Shown here: piece after piece, positions 1 to 8,282 of the stretch
Layout of the letters: every line of letters begins with the position of its first letter
Numbering within the stretch: the first letter of the stretch is position 1
Assembly (NCBI RefSeq): GCF_000744375.1
Contig: NZ_JQLU01000005.1
Span: 558,001 to 622,000 of the forward strand
Source of the DNA: Carnobacterium gallinarum DSM 4847
Lineage (GTDB): Bacteria > Bacillota > Bacilli > Lactobacillales > Carnobacteriaceae
DNA length: 64,000 bases
Direction of reading: 5' to 3'
Program-made: the position numbers and the translations under genes
The notes under the pieces: model-generated
Told to the model about the DNA's origin: nothing
The model's database searches: none
What the model saw: the letters and a program-made list of their open reading frames with translations, nothing else

Positions 1-153
1 CGAAACTAGCCAGATTAAAAGTTGAGGGTTCTGTATTAGCTTTGAATGAAAAATAGGAAAATTGAGGGAAAGTGTCCTTTTACTTTCCAGCTATTTTATC
101 TTTTTTCCGAAAAGTTAGAACCCGAAACTAGCCAGATTAAAAGTTGAGGGTTC
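1..153. repeat. Dispersed structured intergenic repeat, copy A
   Basis: A core at 26-123 is bounded by GGGTTCT and AGAACCC. Inside it are further nested complementary arms: AGCTT/AAGTT, AAAATAG/CTATTTT and GGAAAGT/ACTTTCC. A linker beginning CGAAACTAGCC occurs on both sides, at 1 and at 123, so the unit is about 122 bp and may continue beyond the left edge. A second copy with the same 98-bp core lies at 6908-7005. It resembles a small structured intergenic element of the RUP/BOX kind; the family is not recognised. Confidence 0.8.
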
Positions 154-181
154 AACACGAATTCTTAAATCAGGTTCTATC

Positions 182-724
182 TTACAAATAAGATTTCGTC
201 ACAACAACGAGTAATTTACTCTCCCCATCAAAATCATTTTTAATTTGATGATTCTCCGTGGCATGATAATAAATCGTTTCACCTTGTTTCGCATAATACC
301 GTTTTAAACCAATTTCCACACAAACAGATCCAGCAGTGACATAAGCAAAAGTTTCTGCTAAAGATGGAGGAAACTCTTTAAATTCTCCTTTTTCTTTAAA
401 AGACAACAATATTGGCTCCATTTCATTTTCATTAGATTCTGGAACTAGCCATTGAATTTCATAGCCCTTTTCTTCATCCTCAAAACTAGTCATTTCATCT
501 TGAGTATAAACTACTCGTTGTTCTTTTTGACCTTCATCAAAAAAGTCTTTTGGACTACATCCCAATACTTCTAAAATATCAAAAAAAGTTTCTAACGAAG
601 GGGAACTTAAATCACGTTCTAACTGAGATATGTAGCCCTTGCTTAAATCCGTTCGTTCACCAAGCTCTTCTTGGGTTAAATTTTTTTGAATCCGTAAGTT
701 CTTAATTCGATTCCCAATCTCCAC
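182..724 (-). CDS. XRE-family regulator with C-terminal cupin domain
   Basis: A 180-residue DNA-binding protein. Residues about 4-60 form a helix-turn-helix of the XRE type (IGNRIKNLRIQKNLTQEELG, then SKGYISQLER). The last 80 or so residues fit a small cupin sensor domain, as in PuuR-like regulators. A GTG at 724 is preferred over the in-frame GTG at 733: the GAGGTG ribosome site at 731-736 is 6 bases from the former and overlaps the latter. Its promoter carries two palindromes, so autoregulation is likely. The ligand and other targets cannot be told. It is separated from the upstream antiporter gene by a strong terminator. Confidence 0.85.
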   Translation of the reverse strand: MEIGNRIKNLRIQKNLTQEELGERTDLSKGYISQLERDLSSPSLETFFDILEVLGCSPKDFFDEGQKEQRVVYTQDEMTSFEDEEKGYEIQWLVPESNENEMEPILLSFKEKGEFKEFPPSLAETFAYVTAGSVCVEIGLKRYYAKQGETIYYHATENHQIKNDFDGESKLLVVVTKSYL

Positions 725-760
725 TGGTTTCACCTCTAATTCAATCTGCTTTATTTATCT

Positions 761-826
761 ATTACAAGTTTACTCACAGTAAACTTCAAACCACTATTGT
801 TTAGTTATAGTAAACTTTTAGTTTAC
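761..826 (-). promoter_or_regulatory. Promoter and paired operators of the XRE-cupin gene
   Basis: Minus-strand promoter TTGAAG (784-789), 17-base spacer, TGTAAT (761-766). The spacer is filled by the palindrome AGTTTACT-CAC-AGTAAACT (767-785). A second palindrome, GTAAACT-TTT-AGTTTAC (810-826), lies just upstream. The half-site AGTTTAC therefore occurs four times, an arrangement typical of a self-repressing regulator. Confidence 0.65.
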
Positions 827-911
827 CTAAACCTTTTCTTATTATACAGCCTTTTTTTAGAAAAACAATAGAAAATTCTAAAAATAAATCAATTAATTAA
901 ATAACAAAAAA

Positions 912-949
912 AGCTCGCCGAAGGTTTATAAGTAAACCTTTGGTGAGCT
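912..949 (-). terminator. Terminator of the antiporter gene
   Basis: Two 17-base arms (912-928 and 933-949) form a near-perfect stem that begins AGCTC, with a TAAG loop. On the minus strand it is followed by a run of Ts. It sits directly after the nhaP-like stop codon. Confidence 0.9.
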
Positions 950-963
950 TTTCTTAAAAAGCT

Positions 964-3078
964 TTATTCTTCATCGTTAATATCTATTACAGAACTTTCT
1001 GTATAGTTCACAAAACGGCGTAATTGAATTGCTAATTCACGGCTGATATCGCCATGCTCAAACATTTTTTGAATATCTGTTCGCTCTGCATTCAATGCTT
1101 TTAAACGTAATTCTTGCAATTGTTGATCGTATTCTTCTGCATAATCTTCACCATATCGTTTAATTCGTTCAATCTTATTACGATATTCCACAATTAAATG
1201 ATAGGCAATTGTTTTGTTAACTTTATCTGCTTTCTTACGTTCTTTTTTCATAAAACGAGATAAAACTTGAATCGCACTCTTAGCAGCTTCTTTTTCTAAT
1301 TCCAAGCGTTTATGATACTCTTTTTGATACGCTTCCTTCTTACCTAAGCTCATTAACATCTTAAAGTTTTTACGGTAAAAACGACGAGCAAATATCCACA
1401 AACGATTAAATCTAGAAGACCAATCACTATTTAAAGCATTTCGACGACGAGCTAAAACAGTTAAATATTGATCCGCGACAGCTTTTTCAACTTCGCCTGA
1501 TTCTTTTAATTCTTTAACCTTTTCAACTTCTGCATTAAATGCCATCAAACGAATATCTACTTCTTCTTTTAAAAATTTCATGATACTTTCTTTACTGTTA
1601 TATTCCATTTGTAAACGTCGAATCATGTGATTATATTCATGAATTAAATCATACGAAGCCATTCGATTTTCTGGTCGACTTTCTTGCTCAATTGTCCGAA
1701 TCGCAATTTGCATAATCCGAATTCTCGCTTGTGCTTCTTTTAATTCATCCTCTTTAGGATCATCTAAAACGGATGTTTCTGGGAAATCAATTAATTCATC
1801 TCCTGATGTTTCAAAACGTCTTTTAGAATTCGTTAACAGAGGCAAGGCAATTGTCGCCGCGATTAAAGTAGCAACAATAACACCTGAGGCCACAAAAAGC
1901 ATTACCGAACGTTGTGGAAAAGCAACTCCTGAATCCAGTAAATAAGGTACTGATAAAATCCCTGCCATTGTTACCGCGCCACGAACACCTGTCAATCCTG
2001 ACATTAGTGCAATTTTAAAATTCGGCTTCACTTCAGATTTGTTTTTACCAAAAGAAAAACCAAACCACATATAGCTATACGTCCAAACAATTCGGGAAAT
2101 TAAAATAACTAACCACAGCAACAAAACATAGCCGAACAAAAGATAATTAGACATTGATTTATTTTCCAAAGCAGTACTCATTGCAAATGGTAATTCAATT
2201 CCTAAAATCAAGAACATCATCCCATTTAATAAATAAATAATAACATCCCACGTTCGTTCTGTAACAATCCGTACCTCTGCCATTCGATTTTCTGTAACTG
2301 TTCGTTTGCTGTTAGCTACTACACCAGCCGCAACAACCGCAATAACACCTGAGGCATGAAACATTTCTTCAACAATAATGTAAATAATAAATGGAGTTAA
2401 TATTTGAATTAAAGTATGTAAGACTACATCCTTAATCCCTTGCATACTGAGCCATTCTTTTAATGCAAAAATTAAAAGCTCTAAAATAACACCTAAAATA
2501 CATCCAACAATCGCCATATAAAAGAAATCTAACGTTGCTGCTTTCAACGAGAATACACCTGTAACTGTAGCGGCAATCGCGTACTTAAAGGCGATCAAGC
2601 CACTAGCATCATTGACTAAACTTTCACCACGAACTAAGCGTAAAACCCCTGTTGGCAATTTTACTTGTTCCGCAATCCCATTTACCGCAACTGGATCTGT
2701 CGGAGATAAAATCGCAGCTAAGGCAAATGCTGCAGCTAGAGGCATTTTCCCACCAGTTACAAAATACATAATATATCCACCAATTAAGGTTGTTAAAAAA
2801 ACTAATAAAATTGAATTTCCAAAAATCGGAATTCTTAAATTCCATAAATCCCGTTTAGGATAATGTCGTCCATCATTATAAAGTAGCGGAGCGACAAATA
2901 ATAACATAAACCAACTTGATTCTAATTCAATTTGTGTTCCAAATACTACTGCAACAACTAACCCTAAAGCAATCTGAATTAAGGCTGTTGGAATCGAAAC
3001 GATATAGTGACTAATAATATTGGAAATTACCACTAATACAAATAAAATTATTGCACCTTCTAAAATAGGCAAAAGCAA
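964..3078 (-). CDS. Na+/H+ antiporter, NhaP/CPA1 family
   Basis: About 704 residues. The N-terminal 420 or so residues are a chain of hydrophobic segments with the CPA1 hallmarks SPTDPVAV (near 127) and GESLVNDASG (near 153), the ion-binding region of NhaP/NHE exchangers. The remaining 280 residues are charged and helical, a long cytoplasmic tail as in Gram-positive NhaP-like proteins. It probably exports Na+ (or K+) for H+ in pH and salt homeostasis. A TTG at 3078 lies 6 bases from the AAGGAA ribosome site. A GTG at 3084 is also in frame but touches that site, so the start is uncertain by two codons. Confidence 0.9.
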   Translation of the reverse strand: MLLPILEGAIILFVLVVISNIISHYIVSIPTALIQIALGLVVAVVFGTQIELESSWFMLLFVAPLLYNDGRHYPKRDLWNLRIPIFGNSILLVFLTTLIGGYIMYFVTGGKMPLAAAFALAAILSPTDPVAVNGIAEQVKLPTGVLRLVRGESLVNDASGLIAFKYAIAATVTGVFSLKAATLDFFYMAIVGCILGVILELLIFALKEWLSMQGIKDVVLHTLIQILTPFIIYIIVEEMFHASGVIAVVAAGVVANSKRTVTENRMAEVRIVTERTWDVIIYLLNGMMFLILGIELPFAMSTALENKSMSNYLLFGYVLLLWLVILISRIVWTYSYMWFGFSFGKNKSEVKPNFKIALMSGLTGVRGAVTMAGILSVPYLLDSGVAFPQRSVMLFVASGVIVATLIAATIALPLLTNSKRRFETSGDELIDFPETSVLDDPKEDELKEAQARIRIMQIAIRTIEQESRPENRMASYDLIHEYNHMIRRLQMEYNSKESIMKFLKEEVDIRLMAFNAEVEKVKELKESGEVEKAVADQYLTVLARRRNALNSDWSSRFNRLWIFARRFYRKNFKMLMSLGKKEAYQKEYHKRLELEKEAAKSAIQVLSRFMKKERKKADKVNKTIAYHLIVEYRNKIERIKRYGEDYAEEYDQQLQELRLKALNAERTDIQKMFEHGDISRELAIQLRRFVNYTESSVIDINDEE

Positions 3079-3230
3079 TCTCACTTCCTTTTTCTTTCTA
3101 CTCTTAATTATACCATAAAATAGACAATTGTTTTTTTAAGTGTTTATTTTATTATGAACAAGTCAAATTAAGTTAATCAGAAAAAGCCCTTTTCAATTAA
3201 AAAAGAGCTTAACAAGGCATGCTTGTTTCA

Positions 3231-3275
3231 TCAAATTACACTACACGAACGATCATTTCTTGTAGTGTAATTTGA
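3231..3275. repeat. Perfect 15-bp inverted repeat
   Basis: Arms TCAAATTACACTACA (3231-3245) and its exact complement (3261-3275) are separated by 15 bases. The repeat covers the 3' end of a possible 54-codon gene. Only a short T run follows it on the plus strand and none on the minus strand, so it is a weak terminator. It could instead be an operator or an insertion scar. Confidence 0.7.
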
Positions 3276-3400
3276 TTTTTAGTAACGTCAAAAAATGGAC
3301 AAATCCTACACACTATTTCACTATTCATTTTTATTTTCTGGTTCTCTGTAAAATCAACACTACTCAGTGAACGAACAACATCAGCAAAACTTAGTTGCAT
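3236..3400 (-). CDS. Possible small hypothetical protein (54 aa)
   Basis: ATG at 3398-3400, stop at 3236-3238. A weak GGTGA ribosome site overlaps the stop codon of the small frame upstream (TGG TGA), which suggests translational coupling. The product begins MQLSFADVVRSLSS, contains two cysteines (CRICPFF) and has no signal or membrane segment. No family is recognised. Its last codons lie inside a perfect inverted repeat, which could mean that the reading frame is accidental. Confidence 0.3.
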   Translation of the reverse strand: MQLSFADVVRSLSSVDFTENQKIKMNSEIVCRICPFFDVTKNQITLQEMIVRVV

Positions 3401-3410
3401 TATAAATTTG

Positions 3411-3617
3411 TCACCAGAGAATAACTAAACATTCTTCATCGGTAATCGCAGGGTTATCAGGATAATTACGAGCTAAAATCGGCATTCCTCTACGGATGTT
3501 CTTATCAGGCAAACTTGCAAAATAAATTATTAAAGATTGCCCCACAGAATCTCCCATAAGAATACGTTCAATTTCCGAACTTATTTCATAGTCTTTTTTA
3601 CTAATAGATCGACTCAA
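3411..3617 (-). CDS. Possible small hypothetical protein (68 aa)
   Basis: It opens with a TTG at 3617, three bases after the ecfT stop, and has no clear ribosome site of its own. An internal ATG at codon 21 is an alternative. The product has no membrane segment and matches no family I recognise. Its position suggests read-through transcription from ecfT. It may be a genuine small gene or a decayed one; the poor start argues for caution. Confidence 0.3.
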   Translation of the reverse strand: MSRSISKKDYEISSEIERILMGDSVGQSLIIYFASLPDKNIRRGMPILARNYPDNPAITDEECLVILW

Positions 3618-3620
3618 ATA

Positions 3621-4451
3621 TTAAAAAGGATTATAGAAACGGCTGCCGTTTAGATAAATTAAGGCAAAACTTAGAACAGTTAATAAAATAACTAGCCCAA
3701 TCGCTATATAATCAAGCTTGTGATACGGTCGTTGAGTATACCACGTTCGTTTTTTATTTTTCCCAAAGCGACGCAACTCCATTGCCGTACTAATCACATC
3801 AATTCGTTCTAAACTAGAGAAAATCAATGGCAAGACAATTCGACTAGTCCCCTTTAGACGAGCAATTGGTTTGCCTTTTTTCGACATTTCAAACCCTCGA
3901 GCTTGTTGTGCTTGAGAGATACTAAAGAAATCTTCTTGTACATCAGGAATATAGCGTAATGCCAATGCAACAGCATAACTAATCTTATAGCTTAAACCAA
4001 GTCGATTCAGACTTGAAGCAAATTCACTAGGATTCGTCGTTAATAAAAAGATAATCGCTAATGGAACTGTGCAAAAATATTTTAAAATCAAGTTAAATTC
4101 ATAAAATAGTTGTTCACTTGTTATACTATAACGTCCAATGCCCTCTAATAATACCGTTCGTGAGCCATACAAGTCCACTCCATATTCAGGAGCAAACAAA
4201 TAAACTGCTAAAAGATTTAATAGCGAGAAAAATAAAATAAACTTCATTACAAAAGAAATTTGACGCCAACGAATTTTCGATACTCTAAATAGAAAAATTG
4301 AAAAAACACTCATAAATAACAAGAATCTTGTGTCATAAGTTGTCATAATTGCCACCGATAATAAGATTAAAGCAATCAATTTAGAGGCTCCATTTAAGCG
4401 ATGAATCGGTGTTTGATCTGGAATATATCCTAGTAATTGTTGGTCACTCAT
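3621..4451 (-). CDS. ecfT: ECF transporter transmembrane component EcfT
   Basis: 276 residues with about five to six membrane segments in the N-terminal two thirds. The C-terminal half carries the two EcfT coupling motifs with Ala-Arg-Gly (here QQARGFEM, near 195) and a second Arg-rich loop (AMELRRFGK) that contact the ATPases. It joins the ATPase pair to an exchangeable S component. The start overlaps the stop of the ATPase gene by 4 bases (ATGA) and has a GAGGTG ribosome site, which is strong evidence for one operon and a stoichiometric complex. Confidence 0.92.
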   Translation of the reverse strand: MSDQQLLGYIPDQTPIHRLNGASKLIALILLSVAIMTTYDTRFLLFMSVFSIFLFRVSKIRWRQISFVMKFILFFSLLNLLAVYLFAPEYGVDLYGSRTVLLEGIGRYSITSEQLFYEFNLILKYFCTVPLAIIFLLTTNPSEFASSLNRLGLSYKISYAVALALRYIPDVQEDFFSISQAQQARGFEMSKKGKPIARLKGTSRIVLPLIFSSLERIDVISTAMELRRFGKNKKRTWYTQRPYHKLDYIAIGLVILLTVLSFALIYLNGSRFYNPF

Positions 4452-6157
4452 GGCAAACGCACCTCACGATCATACGCAATAAATTTTTTCGTAAAGCCAA
4501 AAGGATCTTGCATACCTAAAGCTTTAGCAAAAGTAAATAATGATGTTTCTTTTAATGAGGCTTCATGAATCAGACCATCATTGGTTAAAACATCTACTGA
4601 CTCTGTATCTGCTAATAACTGTCCATTAGCAATAACTAATGCCCTTGTTGTGTATTCCAGCATCAAATGCATATCATGGGTAATCATTACCACCGTCACA
4701 CCTTGCTTATTCAGCGTTTCTAAAAAATTCATCATTTCAGTATAATGTTTAAAATCTTGTCCTGCTGTCGGCTCATCTAAGATAATCATCGCAGGATTTA
4801 GTACCAAAATAGCTGCAATCGTTACTCGCTTCTTTTGTCCAAAACTCAATGCGGAGATTGGCCAACTACGAAAAGCATACAACCCACAAATCTTCAGCAC
4901 ACGATGAACACGTTTTTCAATTTCTTCTGGCGCAACACCTCTTAATATCAAACCTAAGGCTACTTCATCAAAAATCAACGTTTTAGAAATCATTTGATTT
5001 GGATTTTGCATCACGTATCCAATCTTATCTGCACGTTCTTTAATCGATAATTTAGTAAAATCTTCGCCTAACCAATTCATTGAACCCTCTTGTAATCCAA
5101 CAAAACCACAAATCGCTTTAGATAATGTTGATTTTCCCGCACCATTTTTTCCAACAACACTGACCATCTCTCCTTTATGAAAGGTCACAGATACGCTGTC
5201 TAATACTAACGGACGATCTTTATTATAACGATACGACAATCCACTAAGCTCTAATAAAGGTTCATGATGAGTTGGGACATTAAAATCAGGAATCGCAGCC
5301 AACCACTGTTCCATCTCTTCTTTTAACTTTGGACCAGCAACTTTATGAATATCTGAAATTTCTTGTAGTTCAGCTAAGTCAATTCCTGCGTATTTCATAG
5401 CCGTAATGTATAACGGTTCTCGAATACCTGTATCAGACAAAATATCTGATTTCAATAATTCATCAGGAGTACTATCCGAAATAATCCGTCCTTCTTCAAA
5501 AACAAGAATACGATCAACTTCACAGTGTAAAACATCTTCTAAGCGATGCTCAATAATGACAATGGTCGTTTCAGATTGTCGATGAATTTCATCAATTAAC
5601 TCAATTGCCTGCTTTCCAGATGCAGGATCTAAATTAGCTAAAGGCTCATCAAATAATAAAACAGGTACTTCATCAATTAAAACTCCCGCCATTGAAACTC
5701 GTTGCTTTTGTCCACCAGACAAATCTTGCGGACGTTGGTTTAACTGTTGATCAATATCCACAACTTTTGCCCACTTATGCACAGCTTCTAACATTTTAGT
5801 TTGTGGCACACAATCATTTTCTAATGAAAAAGCAATATCTTCTGCAACTGTTAATCCAATAAACTGTCCATCTGGATCTTGTAAAACCGTTCCTACCTCA
5901 AAAGATAATTCAAATAAACTTGATTTTTGTAAATTTTTCCCATTAATCTCAACCGACCCCTGGATTTCACCAGCAAATGAATGTGGAATCAAACCGTTAA
6001 TACATTGAGCAAAGGTTGATTTTCCAGACCCACTTGGTCCAACAACAGCTATTTTTTCACCTTCATATATGGTTAAATTAAGGTCGCATAAAGTCGGCTC
6101 TGCTTGACTATCGTATTGAAATGTAAAGTTGTCAAATATAATTAACGGCTTCTTCAT
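4448..6157 (-). CDS. ECF transporter ATPase, fused two-domain EcfA
   Basis: 569 residues with two complete ABC ATPase domains in tandem. The first has Walker A GPSGSGKST (40-48), signature LSGGQKQR and Walker B VLLFDEPLANLD. The second has GKNGAGKST, LSFGQKKR and MIILDEPTAGQD. Most Lactobacillales ECF systems use separate EcfA1/A2; this is the fused YkoD-like form. The ATG at 6157 has a GGGGAGG site at good distance, whereas the in-frame TTG at 6199 has none. It probably serves the S component encoded just upstream. Two large hairpins separate those two genes. Confidence 0.92.
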   Translation of the reverse strand: MKKPLIIFDNFTFQYDSQAEPTLCDLNLTIYEGEKIAVVGPSGSGKSTFAQCINGLIPHSFAGEIQGSVEINGKNLQKSSLFELSFEVGTVLQDPDGQFIGLTVAEDIAFSLENDCVPQTKMLEAVHKWAKVVDIDQQLNQRPQDLSGGQKQRVSMAGVLIDEVPVLLFDEPLANLDPASGKQAIELIDEIHRQSETTIVIIEHRLEDVLHCEVDRILVFEEGRIISDSTPDELLKSDILSDTGIREPLYITAMKYAGIDLAELQEISDIHKVAGPKLKEEMEQWLAAIPDFNVPTHHEPLLELSGLSYRYNKDRPLVLDSVSVTFHKGEMVSVVGKNGAGKSTLSKAICGFVGLQEGSMNWLGEDFTKLSIKERADKIGYVMQNPNQMISKTLIFDEVALGLILRGVAPEEIEKRVHRVLKICGLYAFRSWPISALSFGQKKRVTIAAILVLNPAMIILDEPTAGQDFKHYTEMMNFLETLNKQGVTVVMITHDMHLMLEYTTRALVIANGQLLADTESVDVLTNDGLIHEASLKETSLFTFAKALGMQDPFGFTKKFIAYDREVRLP

Positions 6158-6226
6158 TGCCAAGCCCCTCCCCTTTAAGTTCACAAAGTCCTTTTTCAAA
6201 TCAACTTTTATGATCCTTTAATCAAC

Positions 6227-6310
6227 ATAAAGTTATAGCATTAAATATTGATACTTAATATTCAATGCTATAACTTTATAGTCTAACAGCTGAGTGAAAT
6301 CACTCAGCTG
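6227..6310 (-). other. Two consecutive hairpins between S-component and ATPase genes
   Basis: The first has perfect 16-base arms ATAAAGTTATAGCATT (6227-6242) and complement (6264-6279). The second has perfect 10-base arms CAGCTGAGTG (6287-6296) and CACTCAGCTG (6301-6310), 17 bases after the S-component stop. Neither is followed by a clear T run on the minus strand. They may tune mRNA stability or partial termination within the operon. Confidence 0.65.
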
Positions 6311-6327
6311 CCTCTGTATTTTACCAT

Positions 6328-6879
6328 TTAATCAAGCTTTTTTAAACTACCTTTTTTCGTTCTTGTTGCAGCATATGCAATCATTAAGCCAGTACCCAGA
6401 ACTCCAACAGAGAGGCTATTGGCAATAATTGTGACAACCCCTTGTGTATAAACCTTTGAAGCTGGTTCACTATAAATTAAAACATCCAAAGTTGGTGCAA
6501 TCAAACCCCAAACAGCCATGTTTCCAATAACTTGATACGCATTAAAACGAATAATTTCTTTTTTCCCAAATTCACCAGCAGCTAATTTGATTTTTTGACC
6601 TGCAAGTCCAAAAACAACTCCAATAATTCCTGAACAAACAACCCAACTCCACCATACTCCACCTGTTGTTAGGTCCTTTAATGTATGACCAATCAAACCA
6701 ATTAACCCACCAGCTATTGGACCATATAACACACTCATTAATGCTAAAAAGGGATACGTTGTTTCTAAGTTCGTATTAGGAATGCCCGTTGGAATCATCA
6801 CAAAACGCCCTAGTATAACAAATACCGCCGAACCAATTCCAATGGCAACAATGGTTTTAATCGAAAAATCTTTTTTCAT
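6328..6879 (-). CDS. UPF0397-family ECF transporter S component
   Basis: 183 residues with about five membrane segments, of the UPF0397/ECF-riboflavin-like S-component superfamily. It captures the substrate outside and couples to EcfT/EcfA. Strong AAGGAGG site. The gene lies between the fused ATPase gene and the SAM hydroxide adenosyltransferase gene, all on one strand. The substrate is not certain for this family. The neighbouring enzyme and the candidate PurR box point to adenosine, SAM or a related nucleoside; that is inference. Confidence 0.85.
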   Translation of the reverse strand: MKKDFSIKTIVAIGIGSAVFVILGRFVMIPTGIPNTNLETTYPFLALMSVLYGPIAGGLIGLIGHTLKDLTTGGVWWSWVVCSGIIGVVFGLAGQKIKLAAGEFGKKEIIRFNAYQVIGNMAVWGLIAPTLDVLIYSEPASKVYTQGVVTIIANSLSVGVLGTGLMIAYAATRTKKGSLKKLD

Positions 6880-6896
6880 CCTTATTCCTCCTTGTA

Positions 6897-7030
6897 ATAA
6901 AAGTTGAGGGTTCTGTGCCAGCTTCGACTGAAAAATAGGAAAATAGTTGGAAAGTGTCTTTTTACTTTCCCTCTATTTTATCTTTTTTCCAAGAAGCTAG
7001 AACCCGAAACTAGACAAAATAAAAGTTGAG
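6897..7030. repeat. Dispersed structured intergenic repeat, copy B
   Basis: The core at 6908-7005 is exactly as long (98 bp) as the core at 26-123 and has the same nested arms (GGGTTCT/AGAACCC, AAAATAG/CTATTTT, GGAAAGT/ACTTTCC). Here the second stem is AGCTTC/GAAGCT. In copy A the corresponding bases differ on both sides yet can still pair, so the folded shape is conserved. The flanks again read AAAAGTTGAG and CGAAACTAG. Confidence 0.8.
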
Positions 7031-7053
7031 AAGATTTAACAGTCTTGAAAAAA

Positions 7054-7124
7054 AGAGAGGACATTCATGCAAAATACTTTTACTTTGCTTTGAAATTGTC
7101 TTCTTTTCATCAAAATACCTCTCT
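7054..7124 (-). terminator. Likely terminator after the SAM hydroxide adenosyltransferase gene
   Basis: Arms AGAGAGG (7054-7060) and CCTCTCT (7118-7124) enclose a long loop. On the minus strand they are followed by an unbroken T run. It lies 14 bases past the stop codon. The long loop makes it less certain than the others. Confidence 0.5.
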
Positions 7125-7138
7125 ACTATATTTTAATT

Positions 7139-7996
7139 TTACTCAAAAATAACTTTCGGTGCTTTACGTAATTGAATCGTCCACTCTGTTCCCGTTCCAA
7201 TATGATACAAACGTGAGAATGAATCTTGGTTAACTGCCACGCCGATATTCACTAACGAATTCACATAAACTAACGGCTCCCCAATATTCACATCAGCAAA
7301 TGATTTCGCAAACATCATGATATTTTGATACACTTTTTTCCCTTGGTGGAAAATAGTTACTTGAATTGAATCTTCATGAACAATGCCAGCTTGTTTAAAT
7401 AACGCTAAAGGAATATTGCTCCATAATGAACCAAAACGAATATCTAATACATCAATACTTCCCGTCAAAATACCATTTTCTTCTTTAGCATCGATTAAAT
7501 CTAATGCTTTCATACTATCTTGTGGCACAACTTCACCTAATTCAGCAAAGTTAATCTCACCACTTGCCAAACGGGCGCCATTGTACGCATAAATATCTCT
7601 TCCATGGAATGTATGACTTTCTTCTGAATGAGGCAAACGACTCACAACTTCATCAATTGCACGGACTTCACGAATTCCTTGATAATGTTTAATATGAGTT
7701 AACGAGCCGTTATCTGGAGTAATAATAAAATGACCAGATTCTGTTTCACAAGCAATACTACGGCGATCACTTCCAACTCCTGGATCAACTACAGAAACAA
7801 AAACTGTTCCCTTTGGCCAGTATTTCACTGTTTGCAACAAACGGTATGAGGCTACCCAAATATCATATGGTGGAATATCATGTGTTAAGTCCTCTACTAC
7901 AACCTCACTACTAACCATATGTGCCACACCATACATAGCGCTTACTGCTCCATCACCTAAACCAAAATCTGTTTGTAAAACTAAATACTTGCTCAT
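7139..7996 (-). CDS. SAM hydroxide adenosyltransferase (SAM_HAT/DUF62)
   Basis: 285 residues. This family hydrolyses S-adenosylmethionine to adenosine and methionine with an activated water, and is related to fluorinase. Visible family motifs are QTDFGLGDG near residue 8, DPGVGSDRRSIA near 72 and ITPDNGSLT near 92, all around the nucleoside pocket. Strong AGGAGG site. It is the first gene of a run with a UPF0397 S component and ECF machinery, so it probably processes or supplies the transported compound. Its promoter is strong and carries a PurR-box-like sequence, which would fit an adenosine-yielding enzyme in the purine regulon. Confidence 0.88.
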   Translation of the reverse strand: MSKYLVLQTDFGLGDGAVSAMYGVAHMVSSEVVVEDLTHDIPPYDIWVASYRLLQTVKYWPKGTVFVSVVDPGVGSDRRSIACETESGHFIITPDNGSLTHIKHYQGIREVRAIDEVVSRLPHSEESHTFHGRDIYAYNGARLASGEINFAELGEVVPQDSMKALDLIDAKEENGILTGSIDVLDIRFGSLWSNIPLALFKQAGIVHEDSIQVTIFHQGKKVYQNIMMFAKSFADVNIGEPLVYVNSLVNIGVAVNQDSFSRLYHIGTGTEWTIQLRKAPKVIFE

Positions 7997-8108
7997 CTAC
8001 TATTCCTCCTATTTATACTTAATAACTGTTTTAAGATGCAAATGGGCATTCCTCTCAAATGAAGAAATGCGTCAGTCCTTTATTTTAATATTTTCTTAAC
8101 TAAATTTC

Positions 8109-8216
8109 ATTTTAATTTTTTTTACATAAATAGTCAATAAATTTATATATAAATAGGAATATTCCTGACATAAAAACGAACTTTAACTTTTATAACAAAC
8201 AAAATCGTTCATATAT
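8109..8216 (-). promoter_or_regulatory. Promoter with candidate PurR boxes
   Basis: Minus-strand promoter TTGACT (8132-8137), 17-base spacer, TAAAAT (8109-8114). Upstream, AAAAACGAACTTT (8172-8184) matches the known Gram-positive PurBox consensus AWWWCCGAACWWT at 12 of 13 positions. A weaker inverted partner with a GAACG core lies at 8204-8216. The core is about 76 bases upstream of the expected transcription start, a position known for PurR activation in lactococci. Regulation by PurR is an inference. Confidence 0.5.
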
Positions 8217-8282
8217 AATTCGTGTTTTTAAATTAATTTAGGTTTTTGATAGGTTAATTTGAATGATTATTCTATTTGATAA

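Noticed and set aside
2612-2863. Open frames on both strands inside the antiporter gene
   Set aside because: They are shadows of the conserved antiporter coding sequence with no ribosome sites.
6158-6199. Longer start for the fused EcfA (TTG at 6199)
   Set aside because: No ribosome site precedes it, while GGGGAGG stands correctly before the ATG at 6157.
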